From the NCBI GenBank assembly GCA_937888615.1, contig CALABZ010000399.1:1-7593 (forward strand): DNA of 7,593 bases, written 5' to 3'. Below the pieces are notes generated by a model that saw only the letters and a list, made by a program, of their open reading frames with translations, ran no database searches and was not told the DNA's origin. The stretch comes from an uncultured Lentisphaeria bacterium (GTDB taxonomy: Bacteria > Verrucomicrobiota > Lentisphaeria > Victivallales > Victivallaceae). A program made the position numbers and the translations under genes. This document shows positions 1 through 6,462 of this stretch, piece after piece. Each line of letters begins with the position of its first letter. Position 1 is the stretch's first letter.

Positions 1-948
1 GTGCGTTATGACGAAAGGGAGAATATCCGGGCAACCGTTGATTTCCTGGGATGCGACGCCACTTATGTAAAAGTCTCTACCGAAAACACCCTGGAACGGC
101 TGCGGAACCTGATTGCTTACCACGATCAGCCGATAGCGACCATAACTTATCTGATTCACTCCATGCTTTCGGAACAGATCGCCGCCCGTGGTTACAAGAT
201 ATCAGTATCCGGCTCGGCAGCGGATGAATTATTTACCGGTTACTACGATTATCATTGCTATCATCTGCTGGCGATCAAGGACCGGAGCGACTATCGGGAA
301 TATTACAATGACTGGCTCAACAATACCGGCAAGGTCGTGCGCAATCCCTTTCTGTCCAAGCCCGAATTGTTTTTCGACAATCCGGGACTTCGGGATTACA
401 TCTATCTTAACAACGATGAATTTTCGGATTATCTGGTCGAGCCGTTTTCGGAAAAATTCTTTGAGGAGGACTTTGCCGATGCGGCAAATGATTCCATGTT
501 GCGCAAGCGCATGTTTAATGACATATTCCATGAAACGGTTCCTGTGATCCTCAATGAAGATGATTTGAATTCAATGTTTTATTCTCTTGAAAACCGTTCT
601 CCTTTTCTGGATAAAGAACTTTTCGAATTTGCCCATTCGATCCCTGTTGAATACCTGATCAGGGACGGATACGGGAAATACATTCTGCGGCAAGCCATGG
701 AGGGCCTGATAACAGACAAAGTCCGGCTTGACCGTCAGAAAAAAGGATTCAATGCGTCGTTGCTGTCCCTGGTTGATTTTTCAAGCCCTGCGGTCAAAAA
801 CGAACTGCTGTCGGATTCGCCGGTTTTCGAACTGTTCGATGGAAATAAGATTGCGGCTTTGATGCGGCAGTCGTCCTTGCCGAACAGCTACAGTAAATTT
901 CTTTTTAGTTTCATAAATGCCAAATATTTCCTGGAGATGAACTCATGA
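1..948 (+). CDS. Asparagine synthase-like glutamine amidotransferase, C-terminal part (5' truncated by window edge)
   Basis: This is the synthetase half of an AsnB-type enzyme, which uses ATP to activate a carboxylate and transfers glutamine-derived ammonia to it. Codons 69-81 read VSGSAADELFTGY, the second ATP/PPi-binding motif of the family. Codons 197-204 (ENRSPFLD) and 245-250 (RQKKGF, with the conserved Lys) are further family signatures. The N-terminal glutaminase domain and the SGGxDS P-loop are missing. In full-length homologues (about 600 residues) they lie just upstream, so the gene simply begins left of the window. The GTG at base 1 is an internal Val codon, not a start. The usual motif is SGEGxDE, but here the Glu is Ser (codon 72). 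With the glycan genes around it, this points to an acceptor other than aspartate, perhaps a sugar acid. The family call is firm; the substrate is inference. Confidence 0.9.
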   Translation: MRYDERENIRATVDFLGCDATYVKVSTENTLERLRNLIAYHDQPIATITYLIHSMLSEQIAARGYKISVSGSAADELFTGYYDYHCYHLLAIKDRSDYREYYNDWLNNTGKVVRNPFLSKPELFFDNPGLRDYIYLNNDEFSDYLVEPFSEKFFEEDFADAANDSMLRKRMFNDIFHETVPVILNEDDLNSMFYSLENRSPFLDKELFEFAHSIPVEYLIRDGYGKYILRQAMEGLITDKVRLDRQKKGFNASLLSLVDFSSPAVKNELLSDSPVFELFDGNKIAALMRQSSLPNSYSKFLFSFINAKYFLEMNS

Positions 949-1331
949 AGATTGAAGAAAAAAAACCTCCCCGCGTTTATGAGGCCGGATTTGAGGACAA
1001 GGAAACCATAAGCGACTGCGGCAATATCACGCTTGCCCCGGATGAACAAGTGACTTTTTTGACCGAATCCGGAGGGGAATACGACGTCACCCGCAAATCC
1101 TGGGGATTTTATGCTTCGCCGTCAACGAACGGGCGCCTCGCACGTTTCGGGCTCCGGGCTGTGCTTGCGGGAAATCGACTGGGCCGGTGTTTTGTCCTCC
1201 TGGTCGAAAAAGGCCATGAAGATGAATTCCAGAAATATATCGTCAAAGAAAAAATGTATATCATCAGTTGGCTTGACAATGACGAATGTATCAGTAAATT
1301 ACAAAATATGGTAGATAAAAAAGGGAATTGA
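945..1331 (+). CDS. Conserved-looking protein of unknown function, 128 aa, coupled to the asparagine synthase-like gene
   Basis: I do not recognise a named domain. The ATG overlaps the upstream stop as ATGA, and GGAG at 933-936 lies eight bases ahead, so translation is probably coupled to the amidotransferase. The protein is soluble, with no signal peptide or membrane segment. Residues 1-25 are polar and probably flexible. Residues 28-115 look like a compact alpha/beta fold with a core around residues 51-69 (KSWGFYASPSTNGRLARFG), then a strand (RCFVLLVEKG, 81-90) and a helix (91-102). The Trp, Tyr, Pro, Asn, Arg and Gly residues of the core look conserved rather than random. From memory, similar small proteins occur in other glycan clusters, but I could not check this. 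A role as accessory or partner of the neighbouring amidotransferase is inferred only from coupling. An A8 run lies at 958-965. Confidence 0.8.
   Translation: MKIEEKKPPRVYEAGFEDKETISDCGNITLAPDEQVTFLTESGGEYDVTRKSWGFYASPSTNGRLARFGLRAVLAGNRLGRCFVLLVEKGHEDEFQKYIVKEKMYIISWLDNDECISKLQNMVDKKGN
1321..1326 (+). promoter_or_regulatory. Ribosome binding site that sets the start of the first methyltransferase
   Basis: AAGGGA lies seven bases before the ATG at 1334. The alternative in-frame TTG at 1328 would have only one base between the site and the start, so 1334 is preferred. The site lies inside the last codons of the preceding gene, which suggests coupled translation. Confidence 0.65.
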
Positions 1332-1333
1332 AA

Positions 1334-2392
1334 ATGAACGAGAACCTTATTGGTGAAAAAAAATATGAACAGGTATATGGAAATACTTTTGAATTATACG
1401 ATAAAAAAACAATGCTTGAGTTCATGGAACCATATGCGGTAAGATTTAAGCGTAATCATCTAAATCCATCCGAAATATTCAAGGGTAAGAAATGCTTTGA
1501 CGCCGGTTGCGGCAACGGAAGGGGTTCTCTTTTCATGTTGCTGAACGGCGCAAAACATGTAACCGCCTTTGATTACAGTTCAAAAAATATTAAAACGACC
1601 AAAGCCTTCGCGGAAGAATTCAATTTCAGCAATATCGATGTACTTCAAGGATCATTGGAGAATATCCCTTTTGACGATGAAAGTTATGATTTTGTATGGT
1701 GCAATGGAGTAATAATGCACACCGCCCATCCGGACAGAACCATTTCGGAGATTTCAAGAATATTGAAACCCGGCGGGAAATGCTGGTTGTATATTTATGG
1801 AGCCGGCGGCGTCTATTGGCGTATAATATACAAATTCAGGAAAATAATGAAGGATATTGATATTGATAAATGTATAGCCACTTTGAAAGTGTACCGATAT
1901 TCAACTCGATATGTGGCAGAGTACATCGATGACTGGTTTGCTTCGTTTCTTAGAACTTATACACATAATGATGTATCTGAAAAACTTGAAAGTTTAGGTT
2001 TTGATTCACCTGAATTACTTAAATATGGCATGGATTATGATACCAGCCATCGACTGAATGTTTTTAAATCGGAATCAGAACGCAAGTTGATGGGAGAGGG
2101 TGATTTAAGATACTTTTTGACAAAATCTCATAAAGGAGAAACTTCCGCTTTTCAATTAGCGGAGAATGAAACTGGTTCTGATTATGCTTGGGATGATGCT
2201 TATTTTTCTCCTTTAGATAATCTTCTAAACAAGATTGAAAAAATCAGCAAAGATAGGGAGTGGTTGAAAATCGCCATATGTGCTCATATTCAACGTGATT
2301 TGAGAATTTTACTTAATGAAACCGAAGTATTTAAACTTGAGCAAATAATGCAGGTAATTGAAGAAATAATTACAAATGCACAAAAAATTTAA
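1334..2392 (+). CDS. Class I SAM-dependent methyltransferase with long C-terminal extension, 352 aa
   Basis: Residues 50-155 form a Rossmann-type methyltransferase domain. SAM motif I is FDAGCGNGRG (55-64). The ribose-binding acid is D80 at the end of strand 2 (TAFDYS). ENIPFDDESYDFVWCNG (109-125) and the post-motif loop LKPGGK (144-149) follow. These resemble the ubiquinone/menaquinone-type Methyltransf_11 group. Residues 155-245 probably complete the fold. Residues 250-352 are an extra, mainly helical part I cannot assign. The product is cytoplasmic, with no signal peptide. Its acceptor, probably a sugar or glycan intermediate, is inferred from the neighbours. The start lies two bases after the previous stop. 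The 3' third is markedly AT-rich (28-35% GC in 60-base blocks counted between 2161 and 2340), against about 55% in the next gene. An A8 run lies at 1356-1363, codons 8-10. Confidence 0.85.
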   Translation: MNENLIGEKKYEQVYGNTFELYDKKTMLEFMEPYAVRFKRNHLNPSEIFKGKKCFDAGCGNGRGSLFMLLNGAKHVTAFDYSSKNIKTTKAFAEEFNFSNIDVLQGSLENIPFDDESYDFVWCNGVIMHTAHPDRTISEISRILKPGGKCWLYIYGAGGVYWRIIYKFRKIMKDIDIDKCIATLKVYRYSTRYVAEYIDDWFASFLRTYTHNDVSEKLESLGFDSPELLKYGMDYDTSHRLNVFKSESERKLMGEGDLRYFLTKSHKGETSAFQLAENETGSDYAWDDAYFSPLDNLLNKIEKISKDREWLKIAICAHIQRDLRILLNETEVFKLEQIMQVIEEIITNAQKI

Positions 2393-2445
2393 CTTTAATC
2401 AGCAATTTGACAAGCTCCTGAATTAACCTGAAACAATGCCGAAAC

Positions 2446-3570
2446 ATGAACTACTGTAAAAAATGTATTTTGCCGGACACCCGCCCGGGGCTGGAAATTC
2501 AAAGCGACGGCGTATGCAATGCCTGTCATAATTTCATGTCGCGGCCTGAAATTGATTATGTCGAGCGCGAAAAACTGTTTGCCCGGATTGCCGCCGAAGC
2601 CCAAAAACGCAGCACGGGTTATGACTGCCTGATCCCCGGCAGCGGCGGCAAGGACAGCACTTGGCAGTTGGTCAAATGCCTTGAATACGGACTTAAGCCG
2701 CTGATCGTCACCTGGCGAACTCCGGGACGCACTCAAATCGGGCAGGAAAACCTCGAGAACATGATAAGCCTGGGAGCCGACCACATCGATTATACCATCA
2801 ATCCGCAAGTCGAGAAAAAGTTCATGCGCCTGGCTTACGAGCGTTTTGGCTCTACCGGCATTCCGATGCATATGGCGATATTCAATATTCCGGCGACGAT
2901 TGCCGTGCGCTTTCATATTCCGCTGATCGTATGGGGCGAAAATTCCGCTTTTGAATACGGCTGCGACGACCCGGAAATCATTCACGGGTTCAAGCTCGAC
3001 CGCCGCTGGTTCAAAAAATTCGGCGTGACTCACGGCACCACTGCGGAGGACTGGCTGTGCCGCGACCTCAGCCGCAAAGACCTTACCGCATATTTCGGCC
3101 CGGATGATTCCGAACTGGAAAAGCATAACGTCAGTGCCGTTTTCCTGGGATATTATTTCCCCTGGGATGTGGAGACCAGCCTCGCCGTCGCGGAAAAGCA
3201 CGGTTTCAAACGTTCCGCAAATGGCGTGAAGACCGGACTTTACGACTATACCGATATCGACTGCGATTTTATTTCCGTGCATCATTTCCTGAAATGGTAT
3301 AAATTCGGTTTTACCAGGCTCTTTGATAATCTTTCGCTGGAAATCCGCAACGGCCGCATCTCCAGAGGGCAGGCGTTGGAAGTGTTGAAACAGAAAGGCA
3401 CCCAGCGTCCCGTGGAAGATATCAAAAAATTATGCCGGTTTACCGGCATGACCGGGCATGAGTTTTACGCGATTGCTGAAAAATTCCGTAACCGTGAAAT
3501 CTGGCATCGGGAAAAAGGGGTTTGGAAAATTCCCGATTTTATTATTCCGGACTGGAATTGGGAGGAATGA
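2446..3570 (+). CDS. N-acetyl sugar amidotransferase, WbpG/PseA (WbuX) family
   Basis: The 374-residue length and full domain layout match this family, in which P. aeruginosa WbpG is about the same size. Cys4-Cys7 (YCKKCILPDTRPG) and Cys24-Cys27 (DGVCNACHNF) form the N-terminal zinc-type knuckles. SGGKDS at 66-71 is the PP-loop that binds ATP. Residues 80-180 continue the adenine-nucleotide hydrolase-like fold, including VTWRTPGRTQIG and VWGENSAFEYG. Known members replace an acetamido oxygen with nitrogen to give an acetamidino sugar, using ammonia supplied by HisH/HisF-like partners. Those partners are not in this window. The enzyme should act in the cytoplasm on a nucleotide sugar. The start has only a weak ribosome binding site, but no better in-frame start exists. 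The 53-base gap before it is the largest in the operon, and GC rises sharply here. The exact sugar is unknown. Confidence 0.93.
   Translation: MNYCKKCILPDTRPGLEIQSDGVCNACHNFMSRPEIDYVEREKLFARIAAEAQKRSTGYDCLIPGSGGKDSTWQLVKCLEYGLKPLIVTWRTPGRTQIGQENLENMISLGADHIDYTINPQVEKKFMRLAYERFGSTGIPMHMAIFNIPATIAVRFHIPLIVWGENSAFEYGCDDPEIIHGFKLDRRWFKKFGVTHGTTAEDWLCRDLSRKDLTAYFGPDDSELEKHNVSAVFLGYYFPWDVETSLAVAEKHGFKRSANGVKTGLYDYTDIDCDFISVHHFLKWYKFGFTRLFDNLSLEIRNGRISRGQALEVLKQKGTQRPVEDIKKLCRFTGMTGHEFYAIAEKFRNREIWHREKGVWKIPDFIIPDWNWEE
3561..3565 (+). promoter_or_regulatory. Ribosome binding site that sets the start of the zinc-site methyltransferase
   Basis: GGAGG lies seven bases before the ATG at 3573. It is only one base before the ATG at 3567, which overlaps the previous stop, so 3573 is the better start. 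The site sits in the last codons of the amidotransferase gene, giving tight coupling. Confidence 0.7.
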
Positions 3571-3572
3571 AG

Positions 3573-4388
3573 ATGAAAGGGGGAATTCATAAATGCTGTC
3601 TTTGCGGTTCCGGTAAATACTTCCTCGTCGGGGCTTATGATAGGGCTGCGCCAAGGGAGAATGATTTTGGAATTCCGGGTTTTTCCAGAAGCATTTTCCG
3701 CTGTTCTTCCTGTGATGTGTTTTTCAATGACCGCGATTACCCGTTCGATTACAAATCGGATTACAACCAGGCTACCTATTGCAATAAGCTGCGGCAGGTT
3801 TACGACCGTATCATGGCGCTGCCGCCGGAAGCATCGGATAATGTTCAACGGGTGAAGCGGATTATTGAATTCACCCGGCGGGCGGGCTTCGATCGTCACA
3901 TGAAAATTCTCGATGTCGGTTCAGGGTTATCCGTTTTTGCCGGACGGCTGATTGCATGCGGTTACGAAAACTGCGCGGTCATCGATCCTTCGCCGCTATC
4001 GGTGAACCATGCGCGCGATTATGCGGGCGTCAAAACGGCGGTAACCGGAGAATTGAAAGACTGGAATGAAAATGACAAAGTGGATCTGATCTGTTTCAAT
4101 AAAGTGCTGGAACATATCAAAGACCCGGTTCAAGTGCTCGGCCTGGCGGGGAAAATGCTTACGGCTGAAGGGATAGCGTACATCGAACTGCCGGACGGCG
4201 AAAATGCGGTTAAAAACGGTTCCGCCTGGGAGCGGGAGGAATTTTTCGCCGGGCATTATACGGCATTTTCACAAAAATCGCTGGAGTATCTGGTTGATCA
4301 TGCGGGCTTTGAGATTCTTCAATCGCAAGCCATCCATGAACCCAGCGATAAATATACCATATATGCTTTTTTACAATTGAAACGGTGA
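3573..4388 (+). CDS. SAM-dependent methyltransferase with N-terminal four-cysteine zinc site, 271 aa
   Basis: The N-terminus carries CxxC pairs at Cys8-Cys11 (KCCLCGS) and Cys44-Cys47 (FRCSSCDVFF), a typical zinc ribbon found ahead of some sugar and natural-product methyltransferases. A class I methyltransferase fold follows: motif I ILDVGSGLS (112-120), acidic D138 in CAVIDPSP, and FNKVLEHIKDP (175-184), the usual motif at strand 4. AYIELPDGENA matches the strand-5 region. The enzyme would transfer methyl from SAM to a glycan precursor in the cytoplasm. It is shorter than the roughly 400-residue sugar C-methyltransferases that also have a zinc domain, so C-methylation should not be assumed. 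Starts further upstream (3522) would overlap the previous gene by 49 bases and are unlikely. The gene sits two bases after the amidotransferase stop. Confidence 0.87.
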   Translation: MKGGIHKCCLCGSGKYFLVGAYDRAAPRENDFGIPGFSRSIFRCSSCDVFFNDRDYPFDYKSDYNQATYCNKLRQVYDRIMALPPEASDNVQRVKRIIEFTRRAGFDRHMKILDVGSGLSVFAGRLIACGYENCAVIDPSPLSVNHARDYAGVKTAVTGELKDWNENDKVDLICFNKVLEHIKDPVQVLGLAGKMLTAEGIAYIELPDGENAVKNGSAWEREEFFAGHYTAFSQKSLEYLVDHAGFEILQSQAIHEPSDKYTIYAFLQLKR

Positions 4389-4395
4389 ATTCCAT

Positions 4396-5733
4396 ATGAA
4401 AAACTTATTCGTTTTTGGCGGCAGGGACATTGGAGAAAGCTACCTGCAGGCAATAAAAAATCTGGAAAAAGAAAAATACTGGGATATTAAATTTCAGTTG
4501 GCGGATTCCCGCAATGGAAATGCCAAAGGAAACGTGGTAAATATCCGGCATTTCCTTAATGATAAATGGCTTGTAAAATATCCATACTTAATCAGAGATT
4601 ATCAATCGGGCATAAAAACCGATGAGAAGATTTACGAAGAAGTTTATTCGCATCTCTACCAGTTTCAGGACTGCTATTCAAGATTCCATGACTACAAATT
4701 TTTTGAATTTCATTTTGATATAAATTACTTCAATTTGCTTCTGAATTTCTTTTACAGTGTTTTCAGAAAAGAAAAAATCGACCTGGTTATTTTCAGCGCT
4801 CCGCCGCATCATGGAGTTGACAATATCATTTATTGGCTTGCCCGGGCAATGAACATTCAAGTGTTGAGTTTTGAGGCCGTTGGCAACTTTTTGAACAAAA
4901 TGGCATGCATTGATAAAATCGAGGACATCGGCATTTACCACAGGCTGGAGAAACAGGTGGCTGAATCCGATTTGCGGATACCAAGGGAATTCAAGAAAGA
5001 TCTTTATTATATGGCAAAAGTCCGGCCGCTTCGCAGGCCCCGTTTACGTTTGCGTGATATTTGCCGCCCAAGAGACAAAATGGCGCGGCTGTATCGCTAT
5101 TTGCTGAATCGCACTTATTACAAAAACATGAAATCCCGCATTAAAGAGATCGATTATTCAAAAAAGTATGTATATTTCGGCTTGCATTTTCAGCCGGAAT
5201 CCACAACTTCGGCAATGGGGGGAATATACTGCGATCAACTCCTCGCCGTGGAAAGATTGCGGGCGCTCCTGCCTGACGACTGGTTTATCTACGTGAAGGA
5301 GCATCCGGTACAAGACGCTTTCATGCGCCCGGACATTTTCTTTAAACGGCTTGATGTTATCCCGAATACCCAATTTATTTCTCCGGCCGAAAATACTTAC
5401 AGATTGCTTGAACATGCACAATTCGCGGCTACAATCACCGGTACTCTGGGCTATGAAGCAATCACCGGCGGTAAGCCGGCATTGATCTTCGGTCATGTCT
5501 GGTATAAACAATGCCCGGGTGTTTTCCGGTATCATGAAAATTTGAATTATCAGGATATTATTAACTTCAAAATTGATCACGAAGAATTGGAAAACAGTAT
5601 TAATGAGCTTCTCCGCAGGTGTTGCGACGGCACCGTTGACGCTTCGGCCAGCATTCACGTAAAAGATTACGATCAAGCGGCAGAAACGGAAAGGATGACC
5701 ATATTTTTGAGAAACATTGTTTCGGAACTTTAA
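4396..5733 (+). CDS. Capsular polysaccharide biosynthesis-type glycosyltransferase (KpsS/KpsC-like GT-B fold)
   Basis: The 445-residue protein resembles capsule-synthesis proteins with a two-domain GT-B architecture. The recognisable part is the C-terminal half: VYFGLHFQPESTTSAMGG (259-276), DDWFIYVKEHP (294-304) and TITGTLGYEAITGGKPALIFG (346-366) followed by WY. The EHP and TGTxGxE motifs are the nucleotide-sugar-binding hallmarks of this family, and KpsC/KpsS members transfer Kdo. The N-terminal half (1-250) has a Rossmann-like start (LFVFGGRDIG) and VIFSAPPHH at about 134-142. There is no signal peptide or membrane segment, so it probably acts at the inner face of the membrane. Donor and acceptor are unknown. 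GGTGA at 4384-4388 overlaps the upstream stop and serves as ribosome binding site. The stretch near 4681-4740 is very AT-rich (about 22% GC), while 5221-5280 is about 58%. Confidence 0.82.
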   Translation: MKNLFVFGGRDIGESYLQAIKNLEKEKYWDIKFQLADSRNGNAKGNVVNIRHFLNDKWLVKYPYLIRDYQSGIKTDEKIYEEVYSHLYQFQDCYSRFHDYKFFEFHFDINYFNLLLNFFYSVFRKEKIDLVIFSAPPHHGVDNIIYWLARAMNIQVLSFEAVGNFLNKMACIDKIEDIGIYHRLEKQVAESDLRIPREFKKDLYYMAKVRPLRRPRLRLRDICRPRDKMARLYRYLLNRTYYKNMKSRIKEIDYSKKYVYFGLHFQPESTTSAMGGIYCDQLLAVERLRALLPDDWFIYVKEHPVQDAFMRPDIFFKRLDVIPNTQFISPAENTYRLLEHAQFAATITGTLGYEAITGGKPALIFGHVWYKQCPGVFRYHENLNYQDIINFKIDHEELENSINELLRRCCDGTVDASASIHVKDYDQAAETERMTIFLRNIVSEL

Positions 5734-5748
5734 GCATGAGGAACGATT

Positions 5749-6462
5749 ATGCAGGAAGAGTTTAATGATTACATTGCCAGCGGTATTAATAATCAAAATT
5801 TAATTGCAGAACAAAAACGAACTTTCATGAAAAATTATGAAAGATTTTTTCCTCAAGACAAAAAATCTTTCGTTCTTGACATCGGCATCGGCCGGGGGGA
5901 AATGCTGTGGTGCATGAAAGAACGGGGGTTTGATAATTATCTCGGAATTGACATTTCTCCATCTGTTGTAGAATATTGCAGAAAAGCAGGTTATAATTGT
6001 GAATTAGTTGAAGACGCAGTCGGTTTCCTGAATAAAAACCCCAACAGATTTTCTGTTATAACAATGCTGGATGTGCTTGAGCACATTGAGCTTGAAAAAG
6101 TAGTTGGGTTCTTGAGCGCCATCAAAACAGCGTTGGCGCCGGGCGGGAAATTTATCGTTCAAACCCCGAATATGCAGGCCCCGTACGGCTACATGACCAG
6201 ATATCATGATATCACTCACAAATTCGGGGTTGACGAGCGCAGTTTAGGGCAATTGCTGGTTTCAGCAGGCTTTCATGATTACAAATGCTACAGCTATGAA
6301 GATATTATTGCCGACTCTCCTTTGGCGATATGCCGCCGGGCAGCCAGAGGGCCATACCGCTTCACCGTTCGTGTGTTAAGGTATATAAACGGAATGTTGA
6401 ATTCGAAAATCCTTTCATCAAGGATTTATGCTGTGGCAAAGAAAGAAAATGCCGATCAGTGA
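5749..6462 (+). CDS. Class I SAM-dependent methyltransferase, Methyltransf_23-like, 237 aa
   Basis: The SAM-binding motif I is VLDIGIGRGE (42-51), and the acidic residue of motif II is D68 in YLGIDISPS. ITMLDVLEHIE (104-114) and LAPGGKFIVQTPNM (129-142) are the strand-4 and strand-5 signatures typical of methyltransferases from polysaccharide clusters. DITHKFGVDERSLGQLLVSAGF then forms the usual lid region. The C-terminus (about 190-232) is basic and partly amphipathic (YRFTVRVLRYINGMLN), and might touch the membrane, though there is no clear transmembrane segment. GAGGA at 5738-5742, six bases before the ATG, supports the start. The gene lies 15 bases after the glycosyltransferase and is the last + strand gene in the window. 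Its stop overlaps the end of the convergent gene. The acceptor is unknown; a sugar or glycan terminus is inferred. Confidence 0.88.
   Translation: MQEEFNDYIASGINNQNLIAEQKRTFMKNYERFFPQDKKSFVLDIGIGRGEMLWCMKERGFDNYLGIDISPSVVEYCRKAGYNCELVEDAVGFLNKNPNRFSVITMLDVLEHIELEKVVGFLSAIKTALAPGGKFIVQTPNMQAPYGYMTRYHDITHKFGVDERSLGQLLVSAGFHDYKCYSYEDIIADSPLAICRRAARGPYRFTVRVLRYINGMLNSKILSSRIYAVAKKENADQ
6407..6427. repeat. Perfect 8-bp inverted repeat; possible weak terminator for the - strand gene
   Basis: AAATCCTT and AAGGATTT are separated by five bases. Read on the - strand, the hairpin begins 28 bases past the stop of the GT2 gene and its 3' arm runs into a short T stretch (ATTTTCG). That would fit a weak intrinsic terminator. 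The stem is AT-rich and the T run is short, and the site also lies inside the 3' end of the + strand methyltransferase. The terminator role is therefore tentative; the repeat itself is certain. Confidence 0.35.

Noticed and set aside
1..3. GTG as a start codon for the first gene
   Set aside because: The preceding glutaminase domain and P-loop of the family must lie upstream; the codon aligns to an internal residue.
188..547. Open frame of 119 codons on the + strand in another frame
   Set aside because: Inside the asparagine synthase-like gene; composition (Ile/Arg/Thr-rich) is that of an out-of-frame translation.
1328..1333. TTG start for the first methyltransferase
   Set aside because: Only one base from the AAGGGA site, whereas the ATG at 1334 is well placed.
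2407..2435. Internal promoter in the 53-base gap (perfect TTGACA at 2407-2412)
   Set aside because: No -10-like hexamer at 16-18 bases (GAAACA and neighbours); short CCTGAA and GAAACA repeats in the gap are too small to be meaningful.
2395..3285. Open frame of 296 codons on the - strand
   Set aside because: It lies entirely opposite the amidotransferase gene, has no recognisable motif, and arises from the codon bias of the GC-rich sense gene.
3522..3572. Earlier starts (3522, 3567) for the zinc-site methyltransferase
   Set aside because: 3522 overlaps the upstream gene deeply; 3567 is too close to the GGAGG site. 3573 has ideal spacing.
5158..5796. Open frame of 212 codons on the - strand
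   Set aside because: Antisense to the capsule-type glycosyltransferase, which has clear family motifs; no domain seen in the antisense product.
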